From: Flavobacterium muglaense
GTDB taxonomy: Bacteria; Bacteroidota; Bacteroidia; Flavobacteriales; Flavobacteriaceae
Assembly (NCBI RefSeq): GCF_014305155.1
Contig: NZ_JACRUK010000034.1
Location: 1 to 43,115, forward strand
Length of the DNA stretch: 43,115 nucleotides
Reading direction: 5' to 3'
Made by a program: the position numbers and the translations under genes
Notes under the pieces: model-generated
What the model was told of the DNA's origin: nothing
Seen by the model: only the letters and a program-made list of their open reading frames with translations
Database searches by the model: none
Shown: piece after piece, positions 28,563-37,101 of the stretch
How the letters are laid out: each line of letters opens with the position of its first letter
Numbering within the stretch: position 1 is the first letter of the stretch

Positions 28563-29813
28563 ATGCGCACTTTTATTTTTATTGTATTTTCCGCTCTTAT
28601 TGGCTATTTAACAAAAGATGTTTGGGTAGAAATTAACCCTTGGTATTATAAGGTTGCTTTTTTAACTACAATTATTTTAATTCCTTTTATTTTATACTCT
28701 ATTGCGGCTGAAATTGCGTTAGAATCTGGTTGGTTTGGTGGTATGCTAACAATGATTATTATTATGGTTTTTGACAATTATCTTACTACGGCAATGTCTT
28801 TATGTATAATTTCAAAATCGCATAATGGTTTTTTTGATTACTCTGGTTTTGCGTTAAGTTTTGAACTTTTAAAATTACCTTGGTATTCTTACGCTGTAAG
28901 CGGAATAATGGGCCTAATTACTGGAGCTATAGGAGATAAACAAAGACAAATTGAAAGAGAAAACGAGCAGAAAGCTCTTTGGCTTGGTGTATATCTTTTA
29001 GCAGGACAATTTTTGGGTATAGCCGTACCTGAAATGACACCAATTATTAGTAGAGTTACTCCTATTGTCACCACTGTGTTGACTGCTGAAACTGCTACAA
29101 AAGCAAGTAGCTTAGCAATTTCTGAAACTAGTAAATTAGCTCAAAAAAATGTAATCAATAAGACGGAACCGATAATTATTACTGCTGCAGAAGAAACAAC
29201 AGAAAGCATTTTGAAAGTCAAATATTTCAAACATTCTTATCTTAAAAACGGAGAAACTAAAATTTTAAACATTCCAGACTTTACAAAAACTTCAGTTACT
29301 GAAATTAAATTACCCAAAGATTTATATCTACAAATTGATAAAATTCAATTTGAAAAAGCTACTAATTTATATAACGAACAACTTCTTAAAAATCCAAAAT
29401 TACTAGAGCTTCTTAAAATTACAAATCGAGAAATGTTAAAAGAAGATTTGTTGTACCTTCAAAAAAATAAGCCATCAATATTAGAAGCACAAACTAAAAT
29501 GTTGGAAGCAACTAAAAACAATAATTTAATTGATCAAACTAAGTGGTTAAAAGAACTTCGTCAAAGAACTAATAAAATAACATTCATTCATACTCCAAAA
29601 GGAAAGCCTTATAGTTTATATACAGAAAAAGAAATTTTAGCTAAACAATTAAGTGATATTTCTAATTCAAGTAGCAATACTCAAGGCAGAATATTTGGCT
29701 ACATCTGGCATCATAGTGAAAAACCTGGTGTGATTCAACTAGTAAGAAAAGACGTGCACGAATTTAATAGACATACTGGCGGAAATGCAATTTGGGGAGG
29801 AAATATACGATAG
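28563..29813 (+). CDS. Membrane protein with C-terminal WHH (HNH/EndoVII) nuclease domain (cassette 2)
   Basis: 416 residues. Four or five transmembrane segments occupy about 1-160 (FIFIVFSALIGYL, VAFLTTIILIPFILYSI, MLTMIIIMVF, and SYAVSGIMGLITGAIG to LLAGQFLGIAV). A linker with helical, charged repeats follows. The last 45 residues carry the WHH-nuclease signature: YIWHH (W382, H383, H384), VIQLVRKDVHEF (H399) and NRHTGG (H404). WHH nucleases are toxin tips of polymorphic or contact-dependent toxins and of some defence proteins. No separate immunity gene is seen in this cassette. It begins 86 bp after the cassette start. How it would be delivered is unknown. Confidence 0.8.
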   Translation: MRTFIFIVFSALIGYLTKDVWVEINPWYYKVAFLTTIILIPFILYSIAAEIALESGWFGGMLTMIIIMVFDNYLTTAMSLCIISKSHNGFFDYSGFALSFELLKLPWYSYAVSGIMGLITGAIGDKQRQIERENEQKALWLGVYLLAGQFLGIAVPEMTPIISRVTPIVTTVLTAETATKASSLAISETSKLAQKNVINKTEPIIITAAEETTESILKVKYFKHSYLKNGETKILNIPDFTKTSVTEIKLPKDLYLQIDKIQFEKATNLYNEQLLKNPKLLELLKITNREMLKEDLLYLQKNKPSILEAQTKMLEATKNNNLIDQTKWLKELRQRTNKITFIHTPKGKPYSLYTEKEILAKQLSDISNSSSNTQGRIFGYIWHHSEKPGVIQLVRKDVHEFNRHTGGNAIWGGNIR

Positions 29814-29839
29814 AATACAAACAATGAATAAAAAACCGA

Positions 29840-29976
29840 ACCGCCAACAGCCGTTTGGCAAGATTGCGAATTTTGTGGTAAATTCACGTTTACGTTTCGC
29901 AAGATTATTTATCTTTAACGGAAAATAAACGGTTACGAAGTTCGCAACCTCGCCAAGCGGCAAACCGTTACCTGCC
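29840..29976 (+). repeat. attC-like site 2
   Basis: The left core ACCGCCAAC complements the cassette 2 start GTTGGCGGT (28476). The left arm CCGTTTGGCAAGATTGCGAA pairs with TTCGCAACCTCGCCAAGCGG. The crossover G is 29967, 118 bp from the AAC. The centre shares TGTGGTAAATT and ACGTTTACGTTTCGCAAGA with sites 10 and 12. Confidence 0.9.
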
Positions 29977-29999
29977 ATTTTGAAAAACAAACCACAACA

Positions 30000-30860
30000 A
30001 TGAATTATACAGGACAAAATAACGAAATTTTAGAACTCAAAGAATATAAAAAGGATGAGCTGTTAAGGCTTGAAAAAGACTTAAATAATCCGCTTTTATT
30101 TATTTGGGTTAAGGGAAAAGACTGTGAAATAAAGTATGAAGGAACAACTCAAATCATAAAAGACAATACTATTTTATGCTTGACAGTTTTTCATAGAATT
30201 GAGTTCAACAATTTGGAAACGGCAAGAATTATAAAATTTAACCGGGAGTTTTATTGTGTTTTAGACCACGGCAGCGAAGTAAGTTGTAAAGGTTTATTAT
30301 TTTACGGTGCTACTCAACTTCCATATTTTCAAATCCCAGTAGAGGAAATAGAAAAATTTGAAACATTTTGGCAAATGTTCAATATAGAAATGCAATCAAA
30401 AGATGAACTGCAACTAGAAATGCTACAAATGATGCTCAAAAGGTTTATTATACTTTGTACTCGTATACATAAACGCCAATATAATATTTCTAAACTTGAT
30501 AATAAAGAGGTAGATATAATTAGAGAGTTTAATTTTTTGGTAGAACAGCACTTTAAAACCAAGCACACCGTAAAAGAGTATGCAGACCTGATGATAAAGT
30601 CGCCTAAGACAATATCCAACACTTTCTCACAATTATCAGACAAAAGTCCGCTGCAAATCATACACGAAAGAAAACATTTGGAAGCCAAAAGAATGTTACG
30701 ATATACCGACAAAGCAATCAAAGAAATTACCTACGAATTGGGCTTTGAAGATATACAGACTTTTAGCCGTTTTTTTAAAAAAATGGAAAATATTAGCCCT
30801 TCCGACTTCAAAAATTCATTTTTGGGAAATATTGCCAACTCATCGGGTTTAATGACCTAA
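30000..30860 (+). CDS. AraC family transcriptional regulator (cassette 3, gene 1)
   Basis: 286 residues. The N-terminal half is a cupin-like sensor region with no recognised ligand. The C-terminal ~100 residues form the double helix-turn-helix of AraC/XylS: KEYADLMIKSPKTISNTFSQ, SPLQIIHERKHLEAKRMLRY and ITYELGFEDIQTFSRFFKKM. It probably controls the three redox genes that follow on the same strand within the same cassette. The ATG lies only 32 bp after the cassette boundary, so its promoter must overlap attC site 2 or lie further upstream. Confidence 0.9.
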   Translation: MNYTGQNNEILELKEYKKDELLRLEKDLNNPLLFIWVKGKDCEIKYEGTTQIIKDNTILCLTVFHRIEFNNLETARIIKFNREFYCVLDHGSEVSCKGLLFYGATQLPYFQIPVEEIEKFETFWQMFNIEMQSKDELQLEMLQMMLKRFIILCTRIHKRQYNISKLDNKEVDIIREFNFLVEQHFKTKHTVKEYADLMIKSPKTISNTFSQLSDKSPLQIIHERKHLEAKRMLRYTDKAIKEITYELGFEDIQTFSRFFKKMENISPSDFKNSFLGNIANSSGLMT

Positions 30861-30927
30861 CAGAAGGCCTCTTTAAGACTGCATCTTTGCATCGTAATTA
30901 ATTTATAAACAATATAAAATTAAAAAG

Positions 30928-31461
30928 ATGACAAATTTCACAGTTCCCACCCGAGGAGAAGTATCGGAAAACAATCAAGCCATTTTTGACAACTTGCAAA
31001 AAGGTTTAGGCTTTGTACCCAATTTGTATGCCTATTACGCAAAAAACGAAACGGCACTAGGCGATTATCTTGCTTTACAAAATCGCAAATCAACACTAAA
31101 AGCCAAGGAAAGGGAGGTAATTAATTTAATAACAAGTCAAATTAATGGTTGCCGTTATTGCCAGTCGGCACACACCGCATTAGGTAAGATGAATGGCTTT
31201 ACAGAAGACCAAATCATTGAATTGCGCAAAGGTTCTGCCTCTTTTGATTCAAAATTAGATGCCTTAGTAAAATTCACAGCATCCGTAGTAGAAAACAAAG
31301 GAAACGCAACACAAGAAAGTAAAGATACTTTTTTTGAAGTAGGCTATACAGAGGCTAATTTGATTGATGTAATAATCGTTGTGGGCGATAAAGTAATTAG
31401 CAATTACATTCATAATCTAACTGGGTTTTCAATAGATTTTCCAATAGCAACAGAACTTTAA
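30928..31461 (+). CDS. AhpD-like / carboxymuconolactone decarboxylase family peroxidase (cassette 3, gene 2)
   Basis: 177 residues. The active-site motif CRYCQSAH (C75, C78, H82) is the CxxC...H signature of AhpD-type alkylhydroperoxidases. The surrounding helices (EREVINLITSQING, LDALVKFTASVVENKG) fit the family's all-alpha fold. It likely reduces hydroperoxides or acts as a thiol redox carrier in the cytoplasm. It is 67 bp after the AraC gene and 28 bp before DoxX, consistent with one operon. It is full length for single-domain members. Confidence 0.9.
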   Translation: MTNFTVPTRGEVSENNQAIFDNLQKGLGFVPNLYAYYAKNETALGDYLALQNRKSTLKAKEREVINLITSQINGCRYCQSAHTALGKMNGFTEDQIIELRKGSASFDSKLDALVKFTASVVENKGNATQESKDTFFEVGYTEANLIDVIIVVGDKVISNYIHNLTGFSIDFPIATEL

Positions 31462-31489
31462 TCTTTATAATCACTTAAACAATAACACA

Positions 31490-31882
31490 ATGAAATACAG
31501 TAATTTAATAATTCGCATAGGTTTTGGTTTACTCTTTGTTTGGGGTGGCTTAGAGAAATTTTTTGAAGGCTTTTTAGGAGGCGTAGGTCTTCAAAAAGGG
31601 GCAGATATTCTAAAGAGTAGTGGTTTGAGTTTTTTAGGAGACAGCGGCACTTTTGCTTTAGTAGCACTATTAGCCTTTTTAGAATTGGCTGCAGGTATAT
31701 TGGTGCTTGCTAATAAGCAACTTAAATACGCTTATGGCTTTTTAGCATTCATTATGCTTATGGCTTTGGTATTGGTTCATATTCCATCAGGAAATTGGAT
31801 GAACATTATGATACACATAGCTTTATTTACAACTTTTTTAGGCTTAGCTCTAGACCATTTTTCAACTTCAAAAAGCAACTAA
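31490..31882 (+). CDS. DoxX family membrane protein (cassette 3, gene 3)
   Basis: 130 residues with four hydrophobic helices. IRIGFGLLFVWGGLEKFFEGF opens the protein, as is typical of DoxX, and ALLAFLELAAGILVLAN follows in the middle. DoxX proteins are small inner-membrane proteins linked to thiol or oxidative stress and often sit beside peroxidase genes, as here. It is separated by 28 bp from the AhpD-like gene and 4 bp from the OsmC gene. Confidence 0.88.
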   Translation: MKYSNLIIRIGFGLLFVWGGLEKFFEGFLGGVGLQKGADILKSSGLSFLGDSGTFALVALLAFLELAAGILVLANKQLKYAYGFLAFIMLMALVLVHIPSGNWMNIMIHIALFTTFLGLALDHFSTSKSN

Positions 31883-31886
31883 AACA

Positions 31887-32297
31887 ATGGCAACAGTAAT
31901 CAAAATTAAAAATCTACAAGAAGGTTATCAAAGCATTATTACCAACGGTACACATAGTATCGTTGGCGATGAACCAGTTAAAAGTAAAGGAACAGATTTA
32001 GGACTTAGTCCATCAGAGTTGGTTCTAAGTGGCTTGGCTATGTGCAAAGTAGCCACGGTAAGATATATAGCACGACAAAAAGGTTGGGTAATAGGTGAAG
32101 TAAAAGCCGAACTATCTCAAGAAGTAAAACGTGAAACAGATGGGCTAAAAACCAATATAAAAATAGGTATTCAGATAGAAGGCAACATCACCCAAGAACA
32201 AAAAGACGAGCTATTAAAGCAAGCAGATGCCTGTTACATCCATCGTCAAATAATGGGAGAATGGAATATAGAACACGCCACCGAACTGCAACAATAA
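31887..32297 (+). CDS. OsmC family peroxiredoxin-like protein (cassette 3, gene 4)
   Basis: 136 residues. SPSELVLSGLAMCKVATVRY holds the first redox cysteine (C53), and QADACYIHRQIMGEW holds the second (C116). These two cysteines reduce organic hydroperoxides in OsmC/Ohr proteins. The stop codon is only four bases before the attC of the cassette. With the AhpD-like and DoxX genes it makes a complete small peroxide-defence set under an AraC regulator. Confidence 0.9.
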   Translation: MATVIKIKNLQEGYQSIITNGTHSIVGDEPVKSKGTDLGLSPSELVLSGLAMCKVATVRYIARQKGWVIGEVKAELSQEVKRETDGLKTNIKIGIQIEGNITQEQKDELLKQADACYIHRQIMGEWNIEHATELQQ

Positions 32298-32301
32298 AAA
32301 C

Positions 32302-32439
32302 GGCAGGTAACAAGGGTTTTGCGATAGTGGGGCGACAGTGCTTAATTCAACATTTGTGCTTATATTTGGCATCTGTGTTGAATTGAGCATTTGTGCATTT
32401 AATTCCCCACCATCGCAAAGCCCCAAACCGTTGGCGGTA
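32302..32439 (+). repeat. attC-like site 3
   Basis: The left core GGCAGGTAAC is the exact reverse complement of GTTACCTGCC at the start of cassette 3 (29967), ten of ten. The arm GTTTTGCGATAGTGGGG pairs with CCCCACCATCGCAAAGCCCC. The crossover G is 32430, spacing 118 bp. The loop region holds a TATATTTG box at 32361-32368 that could serve as the -7 element of a promoter for the uvrB cassette; no -33 TTG was found. Confidence 0.9.
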
Positions 32440-32494
32440 ATTTTAAACAGACGACCCGAAACTAAAACAATTCAATATTCAAAAAAGAAAAAAT

Positions 32495-34471
32495 ATGTCA
32501 GAAGGACTTTTTATATTACACTCAAAAAACATTCCGGCAGGCGACCAGCCAATGGCTATTGCAGAGCTTATTGACGGTTTGGAGTCGGGAGCAAAACATC
32601 AAACACTCAAAGGTATCACAGGTTCGGGTAAGACCTTTACAATGGCGAATATCATTCATCGGATGAAGCGACCAACGCTGATTTTAGCACCGAACAAAAC
32701 CTTGACCGCACAACTTTATGACGAAATGAAACGGTTCTTCCCCGAAAATGCTGTTGAGTTTTTTGTTTCTTACTATGACTATTTTCAGCCCGAAATGTAT
32801 CTGCCCGGAAGCGACCGTTTCGTTGAGAAAGATTCATCTATCAATGAACATTTAGAAAGATTACGCCTTTCAACCACAAAATCGCTCATAGAGCGCAGAG
32901 ATACGATTGTAGTCGCTTCGGTATCGTCAATTTATGGTCTTGGCGACCCGAAAGATTATCGGGCATTGCAAGTTCATCTTACATTGGGACAACCTATTCA
33001 ATTAGATAAGTTGGAACAAGGGTTAGCACAGTTACAATATGAACGCACCGAACGCAAGTTGAAACGAGGCACTTATCGGATTGACGAAAATACCATTGAT
33101 ATTTTCCCTGCCGATTCGGAATACAAAGCCATACAACTAATTTTAAACAATGAAGTAATTGGTTCGTTGCGTTGGATAGATTCCGCTTCGGGCAATCATC
33201 TTGAAGACATTACTCAATATGCTATATCACCAAAAACACTTTTTGCACCGTCAAAAGTGCAGGCAGAGGAAGCAGCAGAACAAATCTTGATTGAACTTGA
33301 CGAACGTGTTGCACAACTCAATCGTGAAAACAGATTGGAAGAAGCCGACCGTCTTTACGAACGAATTACCAATGACGTTGAAATGCTTCGGACTGTTGGC
33401 TATTGTTCGGGTATGGAAAATTATGCAAGTTATTTTAGCGGTCGAGACCCTAAGCTGCCGCCTACAACTTTGCTTGATTATTTGCCGAAAGGCGGACTTT
33501 TGTTTATTGATGAATCTCACGTTATGATTCCGCAAATTTCAGCAATGTATAAAGGCGACCAAGCACGCAAAGACACGCTGATTGATTACGGGTTTCGTCT
33601 TCCTTCATCAAAACATAATCACCCATTGAGTTTTGAGGAATTTGTAAAAATAAAACCGCAGACAATTTTCGTTTCTGCAACACCAAGCGATTATGAATTA
33701 AAAGTTTCAAAAGGACGGGTTGTTGAACAAGTTGTAAGACCAACCGGACTTCTTGACCCGATTGTAGAAGTGCGTCCTTCCAACGGTGCAATTGACAATT
33801 TATTGAACGAAATCAAAACTTGCGTAAGTGCGGGTAATCGTGTTTTGATTACAACCCTCACAAAGGCAGCAGCCGAAAATCTTAATGAATACATTGAGAG
33901 CAAAGGTTTTCGTGTGAGATATTTGCACTCGGATTTTAAGACTACTGAAAGAACGGAAATCTTAAACGATTTGAGAGCAGGAGAATTTGATATTTTAATA
34001 GGTATAAGTTTATTGCGTGAGGGATTGGATATTCCAGAGGCTTCCCTGATTGCGATTTTAGATGCCGACCACGCAGGATTTCTGCGGTCATCGAGTGCAT
34101 TGATACAGATGATTGGTCGTGTAGCCAGAAATGTGAACGGAAAAGCCATTATGTATGCCGACAAAATTACCCCTGCAATGAAAGAAGCCATTGACGAAAC
34201 CAACAGTCGCAGACAACGGCAGATTGCCCATAACAAAGAAAATAACGTTTCGCCTGTTTCTTCTGTCCGTAAGCTGAATGCAGATACCACAGAGGAAGAA
34301 GAGATATTCTTTCATACGGAAGAGTTCTGCAAAAATATTGAGGAACTTTGCGACAGGATTACCGAAAAGGAACAACAGCTTTTGTCCGCTTCGGACGAAC
34401 ACAACGAAAAACGCATAGAAGAAATACGACAACAATTAGACAGGCTTTATCGGCAATACATCTATGTTTGA
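32495..34471 (+). CDS. uvrB: UvrB-like excinuclease subunit, divergent (cassette 4)
   Basis: 658 residues, full length. Walker A GITGSGKTF (K46), the beta-hairpin region YYDYFQPEMYLPGSDRFVEK (93-112), IDESH (about 337), RPTGLLDPIVEVRP and GISLLREGLDIPEASL are all present, as is a C-terminal UVR-like helix pair (IEELCDRITEKEQQLL). UvrB loads on damaged DNA with UvrA and then recruits UvrC. Several usually fixed positions differ: F97 in place of the last hairpin tyrosine, IGRVAR for IGRAAR, and ADHAGF for ADKEGF. No uvrA is near. The gene looks richer in G+C than the cassettes around it, which suggests a different origin. It is probably an accessory copy. Confidence 0.9.
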   Translation: MSEGLFILHSKNIPAGDQPMAIAELIDGLESGAKHQTLKGITGSGKTFTMANIIHRMKRPTLILAPNKTLTAQLYDEMKRFFPENAVEFFVSYYDYFQPEMYLPGSDRFVEKDSSINEHLERLRLSTTKSLIERRDTIVVASVSSIYGLGDPKDYRALQVHLTLGQPIQLDKLEQGLAQLQYERTERKLKRGTYRIDENTIDIFPADSEYKAIQLILNNEVIGSLRWIDSASGNHLEDITQYAISPKTLFAPSKVQAEEAAEQILIELDERVAQLNRENRLEEADRLYERITNDVEMLRTVGYCSGMENYASYFSGRDPKLPPTTLLDYLPKGGLLFIDESHVMIPQISAMYKGDQARKDTLIDYGFRLPSSKHNHPLSFEEFVKIKPQTIFVSATPSDYELKVSKGRVVEQVVRPTGLLDPIVEVRPSNGAIDNLLNEIKTCVSAGNRVLITTLTKAAAENLNEYIESKGFRVRYLHSDFKTTERTEILNDLRAGEFDILIGISLLREGLDIPEASLIAILDADHAGFLRSSSALIQMIGRVARNVNGKAIMYADKITPAMKEAIDETNSRRQRQIAHNKENNVSPVSSVRKLNADTTEEEEIFFHTEEFCKNIEELCDRITEKEQQLLSASDEHNEKRIEEIRQQLDRLYRQYIYV

Positions 34472-34532
34472 TAGGTTATTACGGACAAGTATTTACAACT
34501 TTTCGCTTGTGCAACACGGACGACAAAAAAAC

Positions 34533-34670
34533 TACCGCCAACAAGGTATTGCCGCAATGGGGGCTGATGTGCTTCTATGAAACTTTTGTGCATAAACAAA
34601 CGGCAGTGCTTCTATTGAACATTTGTGCTAAAAATCCCCCACTGCGGCAATACCCGGCACGTTAGCAGAT
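34533..34670 (+). repeat. attC-like site 4
   Basis: The left core TACCGCCAAC is the exact reverse complement of the cassette 4 start GTTGGCGGTA (32430). The arm GGTATTGCCGCAATGGGGG pairs with CCCCCACTGCGGCAATACC. The crossover G is 34661, spacing 118 bp. The centre shares GTGCTTCTAT and ATTTGTGCT pieces with site 3. Confidence 0.9.
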
Positions 34671-34830
34671 ATTGTTGAGAAACCGAGTAGAAACAAGGAA
34701 TATCTTCAAAATTCAAAACTTAAAAAATATCTTTTAACGGCGGGAAATTAGCTGAAAAACCGAAAGCCAAAAAATGACTTTTTACACCAAAAAAGCATAA
34801 AATAAAGTAAGCATAAAATAATTTATATTA

Positions 34831-35265
34831 ATGAAAACAAATTTTTTCAAAGCAACAATTTTAGCATTAGTTACAATTTTTACAATTTCTTGTTCAAAAG
34901 ATGACAGTTCAAGCACAACAGAAACAAATACAAGTGGTGGAACTACAATTAGCACTTGGGCTAAATTTACAGTTGCAACTTCAGCAGGTGTAGTTAAACC
35001 AAACTATATTGTAATGATGTTTGAAACACCATTTTCACCAACTGCACCTTTACCAACTATTATTAAACAAGTAACAGCAGATGCTAATGGTTTGGCAAAT
35101 TTTGATTTAAACACTTTAGTAACAACTTCAACACCAAAGAAATATTATTTTGAGGTATTTACACAATCTGGAACAAGTTATACTTTAAAAACAACTTATT
35201 CACGATATGATAGTGATTTTGTAAAAGGCTCACATTTAACAACAACTTTATTGGTAAACAACTAA
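34831..35265 (+). CDS. Lipoprotein (cassette 5, gene 1)
   Basis: 144 residues with a lipoprotein signal (FKATILALVTIFTISC, lipidated Cys near 21) followed by a Ser/Thr-rich linker (SKDDSSSTTETNTSGG), the usual pattern of surface lipoproteins in Bacteroidota. The rest looks like a small beta-sandwich (ISTWAKFTVATSAGVV ... ANGLANFDLNTL), perhaps of the carboxypeptidase-regulatory or transthyretin-like type. Function not known. It is nine bases upstream of a second lipoprotein gene, so the two form an operon. Confidence 0.75.
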   Translation: MKTNFFKATILALVTIFTISCSKDDSSSTTETNTSGGTTISTWAKFTVATSAGVVKPNYIVMMFETPFSPTAPLPTIIKQVTADANGLANFDLNTLVTTSTPKKYYFEVFTQSGTSYTLKTTYSRYDSDFVKGSHLTTTLLVNN

Positions 35266-35274
35266 AATAGAAAA

Positions 35275-35766
35275 ATGAAAAACAGAATTATACTTTTAGG
35301 ATTAACTTTGACTTTAGCAAGTTGCGGAAGCTGGAACAGAATTGGAGATTTAACAACAATCGGAAACAGAAATGTTGATGACAGCAAAAAATATACACTT
35401 TTAACTCGTGAAGTTGAAGCAAAAGCGGAAGCAGATAATGATGCACTAGAACAAGCAGTTGACAACTTAACTCAAAAATATCAAGGAGAATTTTTACGAA
35501 ACGTAAAAGTTTATGTTAAAAGCAACGGTAAAAAAGTAAAAATTATTGGCGATGTTTGGGGAACACAAAACACATCAATAAATGTATCAACCGAAGCAAA
35601 TGCAAAAGTTACTTTGAATGTTGGAGATAGCGTAGTTTTCAAAAGAAAAGGAAAATTAACTGACGGAAAAATTATTGGAGTTAATGCTAACTTGGTAATT
35701 GTTGAATTTGACGGCGACAAAAAAGTGGAATTAAAATATGATGAAGTAACGAAAACGAACAAATAA
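35275..35766 (+). CDS. Lipoprotein DUF-type, beta-rich (cassette 5, gene 2)
   Basis: 163 residues with a lipobox at LTLASC (Cys about 16). The mature part has a first region with a charged helix (EVEAKAEADNDALEQAVDNL) and a second beta-rich part (NVGDSVVFKRKGKLTDGKIIGVNANLVIVEFDG) that looks like an SH3-like or KOW-like small barrel. No catalytic residues were recognised. The stop lies 10 bases before the attC of the cassette. Confidence 0.72.
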   Translation: MKNRIILLGLTLTLASCGSWNRIGDLTTIGNRNVDDSKKYTLLTREVEAKAEADNDALEQAVDNLTQKYQGEFLRNVKVYVKSNGKKVKIIGDVWGTQNTSINVSTEANAKVTLNVGDSVVFKRKGKLTDGKIIGVNANLVIVEFDGDKKVELKYDEVTKTNK

Positions 35767-35776
35767 AAATTACAAC

Positions 35777-35916
35777 ATCTGCTAACAGCAGTTTGCAAAA
35801 ATGGCGGGTTTTGGGCTTAATTTAAAGTTGGTTTTGTACTTGCAAAGTCAGTGTTTAACCGAAAGTTTAGGCTTCCTTAATCCGCCACTTCTGCAAGCTG
35901 CATCACGTTATGGGCT
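35777..35916 (+). repeat. attC-like site 5
   Basis: The left core ATCTGCTAAC is the exact reverse complement of the cassette 5 start GTTAGCAGAT (34661). The arms AGCAGTTTGCAAAAATGGCGG and CCGCCACTTCTGCAAGCTGC pair with a few bulges. The crossover G is 35907, spacing 120 bp. Confidence 0.9.
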
Positions 35917-36082
35917 AGTTTAAACGAAATAGCGGTCAGACAAGAGAACTACCGGAGTACAACTTTGATAGTTCTTAAAATATTTTTCGCAAATGACAAA
36001 TAAAAGTTGAGACCAGAAACAACTTAAATAAACGGGGCGTAATCTGAAAAGCCAAATGAGTAGGAAATTAAATTAAATAGGT

Positions 36083-36751
36083 ATGAAAATATTTAAATAC
36101 AGAACTCATTATGGTGGACAAGGAGATGTTACAGGTACAATAGAACATTTAGATGACCTTACAACAAGTGATAAAGAAAGATTCGTGAAACAACTTATCG
36201 CAAATAAACACGGTCTAGATGTTTCTAAAATGCAATCCACCTGTTTCGTTACAAGAGATAGAGATGCTGAAAAAGGATTTTCTAGCAATGGAACAAATAA
36301 TACCAACTCAAACCAAGTAAGTAATTCAGGAAGTGGACTCGGTAATTTAGCGGAAGGTATTGGTTCAGGTGTAGGCAGTTTAGCGGGTTTGGCAGGTAAA
36401 GGTGTTGGTTCTTTTTTTGACATGGTTGAAAAAGATAAAGAAAACGATAGAAGAAGACTGCAAGAGGTAATAGATAAAGGAAGCGAAATCTCCGAAATCG
36501 AATTTGGCACTACTGCAAATGAAATACAGAGTCAATTAGAACAATTAATAGCTTATAGCAATTCTCTTACCGAAAAACAGTATCCAATAAAAAAAGCAGT
36601 TTATTCTAAAGTAACTTTTGGCATTATGCGTTTAAGAAGTTTAGGTGCTACTGACAATGCAATCTTCTTCGAAACTGAAAGCAAAAAAATCAAGCCAAAT
36701 TTATGGAATGCATTTATGTTTTTTGCGTCTGGTGGATCCACAGGACGATGA
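36083..36751 (+). CDS. Unknown protein with glycine-rich central segment (cassette 6, gene 1)
   Basis: 222 residues. The N-terminal 75 residues (MKIFKYRTHYGGQGDVTGTI ...) look globular. A Ser/Asn/Gly linker leads into a Gly/Ala/Leu segment (SGLGNLAEGIGSGVGSLAG to GVGSFF, about 84-113) that could insert into or lie on a membrane. The C-terminal half is helical and charged. I do not recognise a family. It starts 175 bp after the cassette boundary. Confidence 0.7.
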   Translation: MKIFKYRTHYGGQGDVTGTIEHLDDLTTSDKERFVKQLIANKHGLDVSKMQSTCFVTRDRDAEKGFSSNGTNNTNSNQVSNSGSGLGNLAEGIGSGVGSLAGLAGKGVGSFFDMVEKDKENDRRRLQEVIDKGSEISEIEFGTTANEIQSQLEQLIAYSNSLTEKQYPIKKAVYSKVTFGIMRLRSLGATDNAIFFETESKKIKPNLWNAFMFFASGGSTGR

Positions 36752-36807
36752 TATTTAATAATTTGAGCAATTAGGTGTAAGAACCTAATTGCTTTTCTCT
36801 TAAGATT

Positions 36808-37101
36808 ATGAAGAAAACAATAATTAAATCAATTGAAGACATTCTATTTAACAACTACGAAATAAATATTGAAGAGGAAATTGCAGATGAATTATTTGAA
36901 AGAAAAGAAATATTAAGAAAGGAGTTACTCAATAAAAGCACCTTAGCGAAAATTTTAATGTTGACGAATTCTATTCAAGATATATTAAAAGAAGGCAATC
37001 AAGAATCCAACGAGTTTAAATCTCTTGTGGATAGACTTTTAAAAATGGATAATGCATTAAATCGTGATGAAATAATAAACAAAATTTTAAATAATGAATA
37101 A
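36808..37101 (+). CDS. Small helical acidic protein (cassette 6, gene 2)
   Basis: 97 residues, nearly all helix, rich in Glu, Lys, Leu and Ile (EINIEEEIADELFERKEILR). It has no signal or membrane segment. It overlaps the next gene by eight bases, so the two are translationally linked. Two short overlapping genes in a cassette recall toxin-antitoxin modules, but neither protein shows a known toxin or antitoxin motif. Confidence 0.65.
   Translation: MKKTIIKSIEDILFNNYEINIEEEIADELFERKEILRKELLNKSTLAKILMLTNSIQDILKEGNQESNEFKSLVDRLLKMDNALNRDEIINKILNNE

Noticed and set aside
29739..30017. Minus-strand ORF of 92 codons, and a similar one at 42447-42629
   Set aside because: Both run through attC-like sites and share LAKRKR.FTT-type residues only because sites 2 and 12 are homologous. 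They are shadows of the recombination sites, not genes.
34348..34665. Plus-strand ORF of 105 codons after uvrB
   Set aside because: It overlaps the 3' end of uvrB in another frame and runs into attC site 4; no domain is seen.
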